Shown piece by piece: positions 42,336 through 49,371 of a stretch of DNA of 49,371 bases (its first letter is position 1; each line of letters begins with the position of its first letter). The position numbers and the translations under genes were made by a program. Where the stretch lies: the NCBI GenBank assembly GCA_905372235.1, contig CAJPOF010000010.1, forward strand, positions 1 to 49,371, read 5' to 3'. This DNA comes from an uncultured Treponema sp. (GTDB taxonomy: Bacteria > Spirochaetota > Spirochaetia > Treponematales > Treponemataceae). Under the pieces are notes generated by a model that had not been told where the DNA came from, made no database searches, and saw only the letters and a program-made list of their open reading frames with translations.

Positions 42336-43028
42336 ATGCTGAATATTTTTTTCGGAATCGCCGTATCGGTTTTCATTGCGGCGGTGAGCCTGCATACTGT
42401 CGGAACTTTCAAGGACATCCGGATTTTAAAGAACATCTCAAAACCATTCCTTATATTTTCGATACTGATATCTCATGCGCTGATTATAGTTTCATACCTT
42501 CCGGACTCCAGCCTTCTTCTGATATATGGAAGTCTTGCGCTCCTTTTTGCCCTTGCAGGAAGCACGCTTTTCATGCTGAAAGATAAAACATTTAAAATCG
42601 TAGCCGTATCGTTTTTTATCCTGAGCATTATATCTAAACTGCTTGTAACTTTTCCTTCGTTCAGGCTGTACAGATTTCCGATTTTAGTTTCGATTCTGTT
42701 TGCCGTCCTGTATGCTACAGGAGCCGCAGTCCCATTTTTGGTCTTTATAAAAAAGAAAAGCACCATCATTTCCGCCGCCTATGCCGTAATGATTTTTTCC
42801 ATCGGAACATACACATACTCGGCTGCCCTTTCGTTTTTCGGAGAACTCAGGATATACACAATTTTTCTTTTCCTGGACTCGCTTTCTATGGTTTTTGCCG
42901 CATTCGTAAAAGCAAAAAAAGAGACGGAAGAACTTTCATCGCCTCTTCTTGATTTTATCTCGATAATGGCATGCACCGCATCGCAGATTTTTTTTGCGGC
43001 AGGGTCCGTGATGATGCAGGCTTTGTAA
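42336..43028 (+). CDS. Polytopic membrane protein, possibly YhhN-like
   Basis: A 230-aa protein with about eight hydrophobic helices, similar in size and layout to the YhhN/TMEM86 (lysoplasmalogenase) family. The ISKPFLIFSILIS and LLFALAGSTLFML segments recall the KP and SLLGD motifs of that family, but the Asp of the GD pair is replaced by Ser, so enzymatic function is doubtful. ATG 42336 is chosen because an upstream in-frame extension to 42219 would run through both promoters and overlap the oadG start. It is convergent with dapB, 20 bases apart. Confidence 0.75.
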   Translation: MLNIFFGIAVSVFIAAVSLHTVGTFKDIRILKNISKPFLIFSILISHALIIVSYLPDSSLLLIYGSLALLFALAGSTLFMLKDKTFKIVAVSFFILSIISKLLVTFPSFRLYRFPILVSILFAVLYATGAAVPFLVFIKKKSTIISAAYAVMIFSIGTYTYSAALSFFGELRIYTIFLFLDSLSMVFAAFVKAKKETEELSSPLLDFISIMACTASQIFFAAGSVMMQAL

Positions 43029-43048
43029 CTCAAGGAAAAATCCGCAGA

Positions 43049-43828
43049 CTAGAACAAGTCCTCTATTCCATAGACAAAGCCGTTCTTGAACTTTCCGGTT
43101 TTCAGCCCGTCCGAAAGACGCTCAAGAGCATGAACTGCACCCATTGCAAAACCTTCTCGATTTCTTGCCCGATGGGTGATTTCGATGGTGTCGGAAGGAC
43201 TGTCGAAAAATACAGTATGAGTTCCGGGAACAGAGCCGAGCCTGGTCGATGAGACATGGAGCTGATTTTTCAGAGGTTTTTCATGGAACGCATCGGTTAC
43301 AATCTCGTCTTTTTTCTTTGTGTTTGAAAGAATCGTCTTCGCAATGGAAAGAGCCGTTCCCGAAGGGCTGTCCGCTTTTTGATTGTGGTGGACTTCCCAT
43401 GTCGAAACATCGTATTCATTCCACGGCTCCATTATTTTTACCGCTTCTTCCACAATCCTGTAAAGCATATTCACGCCTATCGAAAAATTCGCGGATGCCA
43501 CGATAGTTCCGCCGGATTCGAGCGCAAGTTTTCTGACCTCCTCGATTCTATCGCTCCAGCCTGTCGTCCCAACAACAATCGGAAGTCTTAAAGGAAGCAG
43601 AGCCTTTATGTTTCCCATGACAGATGAAGGATGGCTGAACTCTATAACGCCATCCGCACCGCTTGATTTCACGGCAGAATAAAGAGATTTTTCATCGCCC
43701 GGAGAGATTCGTACCGTCGCATCCTCTGAGGAAACATCGATTGTAGAAACAACCTCGTGGCCAAGACTTTTTGCGCAGGACTCGACCATATGCCCCATTT
43801 TCCCGTATCCGACCAAAGCAATCTTCAT
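43049..43828 (-). CDS. dapB: 4-hydroxy-tetrahydrodipicolinate reductase
   Basis: NAD(P)H-dependent step of the lysine/diaminopimelate pathway. The 259-aa protein starts with the Rossmann motif MKIALVGYGKMGHMVE. It contains DGVIEFSHPSS, VGTTGW, ANFSIGVNM and the substrate motif EVHHNQKADSPSGTA with the catalytic His-His and Lys. ATG 43828 has AAGGAT upstream; an extension to 43900 would overlap the lysC end. It begins 16 bases after the lysC stop, so the two form one operon. Confidence 0.96.
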   Translation of the reverse strand: MKIALVGYGKMGHMVESCAKSLGHEVVSTIDVSSEDATVRISPGDEKSLYSAVKSSGADGVIEFSHPSSVMGNIKALLPLRLPIVVGTTGWSDRIEEVRKLALESGGTIVASANFSIGVNMLYRIVEEAVKIMEPWNEYDVSTWEVHHNQKADSPSGTALSIAKTILSNTKKKDEIVTDAFHEKPLKNQLHVSSTRLGSVPGTHTVFFDSPSDTIEITHRARNREGFAMGAVHALERLSDGLKTGKFKNGFVYGIEDLF

Positions 43829-43844
43829 ATGCACATCCTTTCGG

Positions 43845-45170
43845 CTAGTCAAAATATGCGGAATGCAGAACCTGAACTGTCCTGTCCGCCTCTTCGTCAT
43901 CGACGATAACGCTTATGTTCACCTTGCTTGCGCCCTGGCTTATCATCTGAACATTTATCCCCTCGTCGCTAAGCGCATCGAAACCGCTTGCAAGAATGGC
44001 GGAAGAATGGGTTGCGTCGCATATTATGGTGACTATCGCTTTTCCCGTTCTTACGCTCACATCGGAAACCCGCCTCAAATCCTCGACAAGACCTGAAAAA
44101 TCTCCATTGGCGTTGACGGTGCAGCTGAGCGAAACCTCGGAAGTGGAAATTACATCTATGCTTACGTTCCATTTGAGGAACTGGTTGAATATGTGCGCAA
44201 GAAAACCTGCGGCACCAAGCATTCTGGTTGAAACGATGTCGAACACGGCGACGTGTTTCATGGAAGTAATCGCACAAACAGGCGGAACTTTTCCGGAATG
44301 TTTTTCCACAATCACAGAACCATGGCTTTCGATGTTGTATGAATTCTTTACCCTGACAGGAGTTCCGGTTTTCATTACCGGAACCATAGACCTAGGGTGC
44401 AGAACCTGAGCTCCGAAAACGGCAAGTTCCTGCGCCTCTTCGTAGGTTACCTCCGGAACAAGTTTTGCTCCATGCACGACGCGAGGATCTGCGCTCATTA
44501 TTCCGTCAACATCCTTCCATGTCTGTACCTCGACAGCCTTCATCGCCGCACCTATCATGGTCGCAGTCAGGTCAGAGCCGCCCCGCCCCAAAGTCGTGAT
44601 GTTCCCGTTTGGAGCTTTTGCGATAAATCCAGTAACTATCGGAATTTCCTTATCGATACCGTTTTTATAAGCGTTAAGTTTTTCAGGAATCCTGTCCCAC
44701 ACAGAATCGAGAAGTTCCGCCTCCATGTAATTGGAATCGCTTTCAAAGCCTATATCCCAGGCATCAAAAAATTTAGCGCTTACGCCTTCCTTTGAAAGAT
44801 AGGCTGCCATCATCCTCACGGACATCCGCTCGCCGAAAGAGACAAGATAGTCCCTGGACCTCTTGCTGATTTCCTTCAGCATGGAAATTCCGGTCAGAAG
44901 CTGCTTGAGTTCATCGAGCAACGCTTTTATGGTGTCAATATTCAAACCGAGCAAAGCAGCCGTCTCTTCATGGAGTTTTGCGACGCCTGCCACATCCACA
45001 ATACCTGTAACCGCAAGGTCAGCCGATGCCAAAAGGTGATCCGAGGTGTCTCCCATGGCACTTAGAACGACAACAGGTTTCTTATCACTGTAAGCCTTTA
45101 TTATGGAAGCGACATGCCTTATTCTTTCAGCATTGGCAACACTTGAACCGCCGAATTTCATCACTATCAT
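43845..45170 (-). CDS. lysC: Aspartate kinase
   Basis: Phosphorylates aspartate, the first committed step toward lysine, threonine and methionine. The 441-aa protein opens with MIVMKFGGSSV and has GRGGSDLTA and DVDGIMSADPR. Two ACT domains form the C-terminal regulatory part (VAVFDIVSTRMLGAAGFLAHIF; INVQMISQGASKVNISVIV), implying feedback by an amino acid, probably lysine or threonine. ATG 45170 matches the usual family start. No Shine-Dalgarno is visible; a good promoter ends 8 bases before the ATG. It is followed by dapB. Confidence 0.96.
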   Translation of the reverse strand: MIVMKFGGSSVANAERIRHVASIIKAYSDKKPVVVLSAMGDTSDHLLASADLAVTGIVDVAGVAKLHEETAALLGLNIDTIKALLDELKQLLTGISMLKEISKRSRDYLVSFGERMSVRMMAAYLSKEGVSAKFFDAWDIGFESDSNYMEAELLDSVWDRIPEKLNAYKNGIDKEIPIVTGFIAKAPNGNITTLGRGGSDLTATMIGAAMKAVEVQTWKDVDGIMSADPRVVHGAKLVPEVTYEEAQELAVFGAQVLHPRSMVPVMKTGTPVRVKNSYNIESHGSVIVEKHSGKVPPVCAITSMKHVAVFDIVSTRMLGAAGFLAHIFNQFLKWNVSIDVISTSEVSLSCTVNANGDFSGLVEDLRRVSDVSVRTGKAIVTIICDATHSSAILASGFDALSDEGINVQMISQGASKVNISVIVDDEEADRTVQVLHSAYFD

Positions 45171-45178
45171 GGCTAAAG

Positions 45179-45207
45179 AATATAGCCGTTTTTGGCTTTT
45201 TTTTCAA
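45179..45207 (-). promoter_or_regulatory. Putative lysC-dapB promoter, near-leaderless spacing
   Basis: Minus-strand TTGAAA (45202-45207), 17-base spacer, TATATT (45179-45184), then 8 bases to the lysC ATG. Confidence 0.6.
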
Positions 45208-45364
45208 TTAAACGACAAATCCCTGACAACAAAAGCGGTTCTGCTTCGGAAACATTTTTCTACAAATCACATTTTTTTTAGTTTTTTAGATTGATAAAAC
45301 GCGCCCAAAGACACCGAAATCCGAAAAGAAAATCTCCCATTCATCCATATTTTTTTTATAAATA

Positions 45365-45393
45365 TTGTAGATTCGTCTCTATTCATATATATT
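45365..45393 (+). promoter_or_regulatory. Putative promoter of the RNase gene, leaderless spacing
   Basis: -35-like TTGTAG (45365-45370), 17-base spacer, -10-like TATATT (45388-45393), then 6 bases to the ATG at 45400. No Shine-Dalgarno. Confidence 0.4.
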
Positions 45394-45399
45394 GGTTTT

Positions 45400-47298
45400 A
45401 TGTTCAAGAAAAATTTTCCCGTCCTGTACAAAAAAAATCCTGCGACGGTAACGGAACTTCAAGACGAAAAAATCACAATCACATTTCAGGCTCATCCTTC
45501 AAACCGCTCAAAAAAAGCGCAGTTTGAAAGCGTTAAGGTTCGGGAAAAAGACATTTTCCTTCTGTGCGAAAAAGAATGCTCGTCCATAGAAAATCTTTTG
45601 GCGTTCACGGATGAAAAAATCGATGAACAGATAAAGGAAGCCTGGCTCTTACTTTCCGGAGATGCGGAAACGCTCGAAAACTCAATCGATTTTGAAGAAC
45701 TTGCAGAAATTCTAAGGACAAAACTCGTTCCGGACGAATCGTGGTTCATCTATCGAAAACTAAGCGAATCCGTATATTTTTGCCCCGACGAAAAAGGTTT
45801 CAAAATCGGAAAACTTTCGTTCATTCCAAGGACGCAAACCGAAATCGATGAAATAAATCGGAAAAATTACGAAAAAGAACATCAGGAAGAAATCAGAAGT
45901 GCATTCATCGCACGGCTGAAAGAACGGAAACTACTTCCCGATGATTCAATGTTCATGACGGAAGTCGAGAATGTCGCCCTGTGCAAAACAGAAAAATCAG
46001 CGATAATGCGAGAGATTGGAATTCCGCAATCGCCCGAAAATGCCCACCAGCTTTTGCTTGACACGAGAATTTGGGACATCACAAAAAATCCATATCCCAC
46101 ACGGAATTCCCTTTCCATGAACAGCGCGACCGAGGGGCTGGGGCTTCCGCCTGACGAAGAGCGTCTTGAAGTCCCCGGAATTTCCTATGCGATAGACAGT
46201 CCGTGGTCAAACGATCCTGACGATGCGGTCGCCTTTGACGGAAAATACCTTTGGATTCACATAGCCGATCCGGCAAGTTCGGTGCTTCCCGAAAGTCCGA
46301 TAGACATTGTGGCACGCAACAAGGGAACGACGCTTTACCTTCCGGAAGGAGCGGTAAGGATGCTTTCCGAGACATGCTTTTCCGACTATGCGCTTGGACT
46401 TAAAGAAAAATCCATGGCTCTCTCGTTCAGGATTGTCCTCGGAACGGACAACACGGTCGAAGAATGTAAGATTTTCAAGACATCCGTCAATGTGAAACGA
46501 CTTACCTACGAAGAGGCTACAAAGCAGAAAGAAAGCAGCGAATTAAAGCCGCTATTTGAAATCGCACGGAAAAATGAAGAGCGCCGGAAAAAGAACGGAG
46601 CTACAAACATAGATATGCCGGAGATTCACATAACTGTAGATTCCGAGACAAAAAAAGTTTCCATCTCGCCGCTTGTAAGATACGAGGCAGACTCGATGGT
46701 CCGAGAAATGATGCTCCTTGCAGGAGAAGGAGCGGCGCACTTTGCGATGAACAACAGAATCCCCTTCCCGTATATAAGTCAGGAAGCTCCCGAATTACCG
46801 AAAGAAATACTTCCCGGACTTGCAGGACAATTCAGGCTCTTAAAATGTATGCACAAAAGAAGCGTCGGAATCACGCCTGCAATGCATTCCGGGCTTGGAA
46901 TCGCGGTCTATTCGCAAGTTACAAGTCCGCTTAGAAGATACGGCGACCTTGTTGCCCATCAGCAGTTAAGAGCCTTTATTGACGGACGGAAACTCATAGA
47001 CAAGGACGACATGCTCTTTCGCATAAGCCAAGGAGATGCTGCAAGCATCGCAAGCAGAAAAGCAAGCCGCCAAAGCGAAACACACTGGAAACTCATATAT
47101 CTTCTTCAAAATCCCGAATGGAGCGGAAAAGCCGTATGCCTTGACCACAAGGACGGAAACGCGATTCTTATGATTCCAAGCCTTGCCATGCAGACAAGCA
47201 TAAACGGATTTGACGAACTTGAGCCGAATGCGGAAGTTACTTTGAAGGCTCAAAAAATCGACATTCCGAATCAAACCTGCGTTTTCAGTGTAATCTAA
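45400..47298 (+). CDS. RNase II/RNase R-family exoribonuclease
   Basis: Predicted 3'-5' exoribonuclease. The RNB catalytic domain (residues about 255-565) shows the Asp cluster SPWSNDPDDAVAF, IHIADPAS, the VREMMLLAGEGAAHFA segment and TSPLRRYGDLVAHQQL, as in active RNase II enzymes. The first 250 residues do not show clear cold-shock domains; they contain charged helices (KIDEQIKEAWLLL; RSAFIARLKERKLLPDD) resembling the winged-helix N-terminus of the shorter cyanobacterial/spirochaete RNB proteins. The C-terminal S1-like region is short (LMIPSLAMQTSINGF...VTLKAQKI). At 632 aa it is closer to RNase II than to RNase R. I give no symbol because the paralogue is unclear. Confidence 0.93.
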   Translation: MFKKNFPVLYKKNPATVTELQDEKITITFQAHPSNRSKKAQFESVKVREKDIFLLCEKECSSIENLLAFTDEKIDEQIKEAWLLLSGDAETLENSIDFEELAEILRTKLVPDESWFIYRKLSESVYFCPDEKGFKIGKLSFIPRTQTEIDEINRKNYEKEHQEEIRSAFIARLKERKLLPDDSMFMTEVENVALCKTEKSAIMREIGIPQSPENAHQLLLDTRIWDITKNPYPTRNSLSMNSATEGLGLPPDEERLEVPGISYAIDSPWSNDPDDAVAFDGKYLWIHIADPASSVLPESPIDIVARNKGTTLYLPEGAVRMLSETCFSDYALGLKEKSMALSFRIVLGTDNTVEECKIFKTSVNVKRLTYEEATKQKESSELKPLFEIARKNEERRKKNGATNIDMPEIHITVDSETKKVSISPLVRYEADSMVREMMLLAGEGAAHFAMNNRIPFPYISQEAPELPKEILPGLAGQFRLLKCMHKRSVGITPAMHSGLGIAVYSQVTSPLRRYGDLVAHQQLRAFIDGRKLIDKDDMLFRISQGDAASIASRKASRQSETHWKLIYLLQNPEWSGKAVCLDHKDGNAILMIPSLAMQTSINGFDELEPNAEVTLKAQKIDIPNQTCVFSVI

Positions 47299-47382
47299 AA
47301 ATCTTCTGGTTCAGAATTAAAACTCAAAACCGACATACCAAAGAAGGAACAAACCCGGAATATCGGCATAGGTGCGGTTTTT

Positions 47383-47733
47383 CTAGTTTTTGTATTTAAC
47401 CGCCAAACCGGAAATCACATAAGTGCGGGAGTTATAAAATCCCAAAAACTTAGTCGTTTTATAATCGATTGAAATATTTATTACATCGTCGGCATCAAAT
47501 TCCTTCTTTGCTTTTTCATACAACCTGCTGTACGCCGCTCCTCCCCAAGAGAATATGCCAAGAACATTTTTTCTTGTGCCGTAATATGTAACCCGCCCAA
47601 GAACATCCATCTGCTTTTCAGCCAGATTCACATTGACACCATGCTCTTTTACAGGTCTAATCGACGTACAACCCGTCGCAAAAACTACCAGACAAGCCGA
47701 AGCGACAAGTGCCATTAACCATGTTTTTCTCAT
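47383..47733 (-). CDS. Small lipoprotein, possibly TRL-like
   Basis: A 116-aa protein with signal MRKTWLMALVASACLVVFATGC, whose lipobox ATGC gives Cys22. The mature part has LGRVTYYGTRKNVLGIFSWGG, then DADDVINISIDYKTTKFLGFYNSRTYVISGLAVKY. The last stretch resembles the C-terminal strand-turn of TRL-like lipoproteins, but the match is weak. ATG 47733 fits the signal peptide; an in-frame start at 47793 would add a hydrophilic leader and is rejected. An AGG-containing stretch precedes the ATG. It is convergent with the RNase gene (84-base gap). Confidence 0.8.
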   Translation of the reverse strand: MRKTWLMALVASACLVVFATGCTSIRPVKEHGVNVNLAEKQMDVLGRVTYYGTRKNVLGIFSWGGAAYSRLYEKAKKEFDADDVINISIDYKTTKFLGFYNSRTYVISGLAVKYKN

Positions 47734-47885
47734 TTCTAACCTACCTTTTTGCGACTGGATTCCGCCGCATTTTTTTAGACTGGATTTTTCCAAAGCCGGT
47801 TCCTTCCCGTCCGAAAAGACAAGCAGCCGGAAAAATTCGTAGGTTTGATTATCCCCCCTGTATATGTCAAGCAGTTTTTAGATTT

Positions 47886-48050
47886 TTATGTTTGAGCCGG
47901 ATTTTCTTCCCACGGGCTTGCTCCGGGGTTCGCGGACTAACCGCCGCTTCCGTTTTCGCTTCCGCTCAAACTGGGTATGAGTTTGCCAAAAAAGCCTGCG
48001 GCTTTTTCGGCAACCTCACACCCACCCTCCGCATCCCGGGCATGGCGCAT
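47886..48050. repeat. GC-rich island with a long near-perfect hairpin
   Basis: Roughly 165 bases visibly richer in GC than the surroundings, between the small lipoprotein and the ABC ATPase gene. It contains a 24-bp hairpin: arms 47973-47996 and 48000-48023, loop TGC, three differing positions. On the minus-strand transcript two of those become G-U pairs. A smaller GCGG/CCGC repeat and CCCGGG lie beside it. No coding family is recognised. It looks like a dispersed non-autonomous repeat or a remnant of transferred DNA. Confidence 0.6.
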
Positions 48051-48098
48051 AGTTTTTACTTAAAATTGATTTTCCAAAATCTCCGCCGCATAAAAAAG

Positions 48099-48133
48099 GG
48101 CTGTCTCGAAAGTCTATTACTTTTTCGACAGCC
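48099..48133 (-). terminator. 35-bp palindromic repeat, copy C; terminator of the ABC ATPase gene
   Basis: Perfect arms GGCTGTC/GACAGCC (8 bp including the outer G-C, 48098-48134) with the core GAAAAAGTAA on the minus strand. There it is followed by six T, making it a good intrinsic terminator 27 bases after the stop codon of the 48161 gene. Same element as at 28687 and 32422, here in the opposite orientation. Confidence 0.85.
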
Positions 48134-48160
48134 CCGTTTTATCCTACGCTACGGAAAAAA

Positions 48161-49288
48161 TTACCATTTCTTCTCGATTACGTCACAGATGTTTCTTTCG
48201 CCTTCGTCCATGGCAAAGAATTTCGCCTTTTCCATGTTAGGAACGATAGTGATTGTGTCGCCAAGACGGAATTCAGCGTTTGCATTCGTCTTTGCAATCA
48301 CAGACTGATTCTTGTTGGAAACAAGGTAAAGATGAGTCTCAGCACCAAGAGGTTCCTTGTTGATAATCTTCATCTGCATATTGTCCTTGCTCTGCGGTTT
48401 GTCGGCATACTGAAGGTCTTCCGGTCTGATACCAAAAGAAACTTCCTTACCGACAAACCCCTGCTCTTTGAGGCACTTTGCCTGCTCGTCAGTAGGCTGA
48501 ATCTCAAATGAGCCTTCATCGCAGACAATCTTTCCACCGCGCTCAAGAACCTTGACCGTAAGGAAGTTCATCGGAGGAGTTCCGATAAAGCCAGCGACGA
48601 ATTTGTTGATAGGATTATTGTAAAGATAAAGAGGAGCACCAATCTGCTGTACAAAACCGTCCTTCATAACGACAATCTTTGTTCCCAAAGTCATAGCTTC
48701 AGTCTGGTCATGGGTTACATAAATCATCGTCTTCTGCTGAGTGTTGTGCAGGTTCGCAATCTCGGAACGCATCGTCACACGAAGCTTTGCGTCAAGGTTT
48801 GAAAGAGGCTCGTCAAAAAGGAATACCTTTGGCTCTCGAACAATCGCTCGACCTACGGCAACTCGCTGTCTCTGACCACCGGAAAGAGCCTTAGGCTTTC
48901 TTTCAAGATACGGAGTAAGACCAAGCTGTTCAGCTGCGGAGCGGACCTTGTGGTCGATTTCCGCCTTGTCAACCTTGCGAAGTTTAAGACCGAACGCCAT
49001 GTTGTCATATACGGTCATGTGCGGATAAAGAGCATAGTTCTGGAAAACCATAGCAATGTCCCTGTCCTTCGGAGGAACATCGTTCATTTCTTTTCCATCG
49101 ATGAAAAGTTTTCCTTCGGAAATATCCTCAAGACCAGCTACCATACGAAGAGTCGTTGACTTTCCGCATCCAGAAGGACCTACGAACACGCAGAATTCCT
49201 TGTCTTCAATAGTGATATTGACATTCGTGACAGCCTGAACACCGCCATCGTAAATCTTGCCAATACCTTTAAGTTCTACCTTTGCCAT
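48161..49288 (-). CDS. ugpC: Sugar ABC transporter ATP-binding protein (UgpC/MalK/MsmK type)
   Basis: A 375-aa energising subunit of a carbohydrate importer (CUT1 class), on the inner face of the membrane. It has Walker A GPSGCGKST (residues about 38-46), Q-loop FQNYALYPHMTV, signature LSGGQRQRVAVGRA, Walker B VFLFDEPLSNLDAKLR and H-loop YVTHDQTEAMTL. The C-terminal regulatory TOBE/OB domain (residues about 240-375; FGIRPEDLQYA, GAETHLYLV) is typical of MalK relatives. No permease or binding protein lies in the window, so it may serve several transporters. ATG 49288 has AGGGAGG upstream. Confidence 0.95.
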   Translation of the reverse strand: MAKVELKGIGKIYDGGVQAVTNVNITIEDKEFCVFVGPSGCGKSTTLRMVAGLEDISEGKLFIDGKEMNDVPPKDRDIAMVFQNYALYPHMTVYDNMAFGLKLRKVDKAEIDHKVRSAAEQLGLTPYLERKPKALSGGQRQRVAVGRAIVREPKVFLFDEPLSNLDAKLRVTMRSEIANLHNTQQKTMIYVTHDQTEAMTLGTKIVVMKDGFVQQIGAPLYLYNNPINKFVAGFIGTPPMNFLTVKVLERGGKIVCDEGSFEIQPTDEQAKCLKEQGFVGKEVSFGIRPEDLQYADKPQSKDNMQMKIINKEPLGAETHLYLVSNKNQSVIAKTNANAEFRLGDTITIVPNMEKAKFFAMDEGERNICDVIEKKW

Positions 49289-49321
49289 TTTTGGCCTCCC
49301 TAAGGGTTATATTATTCTCTA

Positions 49322-49350
49322 ATTTTAGGACGGATTTTTGAACAAGTCAA
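49322..49350 (-). promoter_or_regulatory. Putative promoter of the ABC ATPase gene
   Basis: Minus-strand TTGACT (49345-49350), 17-base spacer, TAAAAT (49322-49327). The leader is about 27 nt and includes the strong AGGGAGG Shine-Dalgarno. This conventional spacing contrasts with the leaderless-type promoters elsewhere in the window. Confidence 0.65.
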
Positions 49351-49371
49351 ACCGATTTTTCGAATTTTAAG

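Noticed and set aside
45185..45204. AGCC-GTTTTT-GGCT followed by eight T as a plus-strand terminator
   Set aside because: The stem is only 4 bp, no plus-strand gene ends there, and the T-run is the spacer and -35 region of the lysC promoter.
47920..47960. A GGTTCG stretch that resembles a tRNA T-arm
   Set aside because: The loop length is wrong and no acceptor, D or anticodon arm can be folded around it; a similar GGTTCAAGG at about 10610 fails for the same reason.
47709..48308. A 199-aa plus-strand open frame across the GC-rich island
   Set aside because: It starts inside the small lipoprotein gene and ends within the ABC ATPase gene on the opposite strand, and runs through a terminator hairpin. 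The island is better explained as a repeat.
1..49371. CRISPR arrays, insertion sequences, phage genes or toxin-antitoxin pairs
   Set aside because: No regularly spaced direct repeats, transposase or integrase motifs, or small paired genes of those types were found.

Overview
The window is a chromosomal segment of a spirochaete, most likely a host-associated (gut, rumen or oral) Treponema. The base composition is moderately AT-rich. The gene content is typical of treponemes: many lipoproteins with loose spirochaetal lipoboxes, very acidic TPR and SPOR envelope proteins, a DUF2259-like secreted protein, a yajC-secD-secF operon and a sodium-pumping oxaloacetate decarboxylase. The species call is inference. 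I see no rRNA, tRNA, CRISPR array, transposase, phage gene or replication origin.

Layout. 1-3.7 kb: gltX on the plus strand, convergent with malQ. 3.9-10.3 kb: one giant Ig-like lipoprotein of 2120 aa. 10.7-15.0 kb: a long-chain acyl-CoA synthetase, a lamin-tail-like lipoprotein and a DUF2259-like secreted protein, all minus strand. 15.1-23.6 kb: a plus-strand membrane protein facing a minus-strand group made of a small secreted protein, a DPBB/SPOR acidic protein, a 1337-aa TPR membrane protein (candidate periplasmic-flagellum collar component) and a polyprenol/dolichol-kinase-like enzyme. 23.7-28.5 kb: a secreted CBM48-like protein, then the housekeeping group ispH-ndk-gpsA-ffh. 28.6-32.3 kb: a stack of hairpins and yajC-secD-secF. 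32.4-38.2 kb: an envelope island of two TPR proteins, a membrane protein, a lytic transglycosylase and an OmpA-domain protein. 38.3-43.0 kb: oadG-oadA-oadB and a divergent membrane protein. 43.0-47.3 kb: lysC-dapB and an RNase II-family enzyme. 47.3-49.4 kb: a small lipoprotein, a GC-rich hairpin-bearing island and a UgpC/MalK-type ABC ATPase.

How the genes fit together. SecDF-YajC and Ffh serve protein export, which matters here because roughly a third of the products are exported or lipidated. IspH and the SEC59-like kinase touch isoprenoid and polyprenyl-phosphate metabolism. LysC and DapB feed lysine/diaminopimelate synthesis, and the transglycosylase, OmpA and SPOR proteins act on or bind peptidoglycan. 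OadGAB would couple oxaloacetate decarboxylation to a sodium gradient in a fermentative lifestyle. MalQ, the CBM48-like protein and the ABC ATPase suggest alpha-glucan and sugar use.

The most interesting signals are not a new gene cluster. (1) Eight genes (malQ, the 15128 membrane gene, ndk, ispH, the 34901 lipoprotein, the 42336 membrane gene, lysC and the RNase gene) have no visible Shine-Dalgarno but carry a -35/-10 pair whose -10 ends only 3-9 bases before an ATG, as expected for leaderless or near-leaderless mRNAs. Nearly all other genes have a good Shine-Dalgarno. (2) Two divergent gene pairs share a single overlapping -35 region. (3) A 35-bp palindromic element occurs three times, each downstream of a gene or operon end. 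(4) OadA carries two complete biotinyl domains. (5) A GC-rich island holds a near-perfect 24-bp hairpin that looks foreign to the region.
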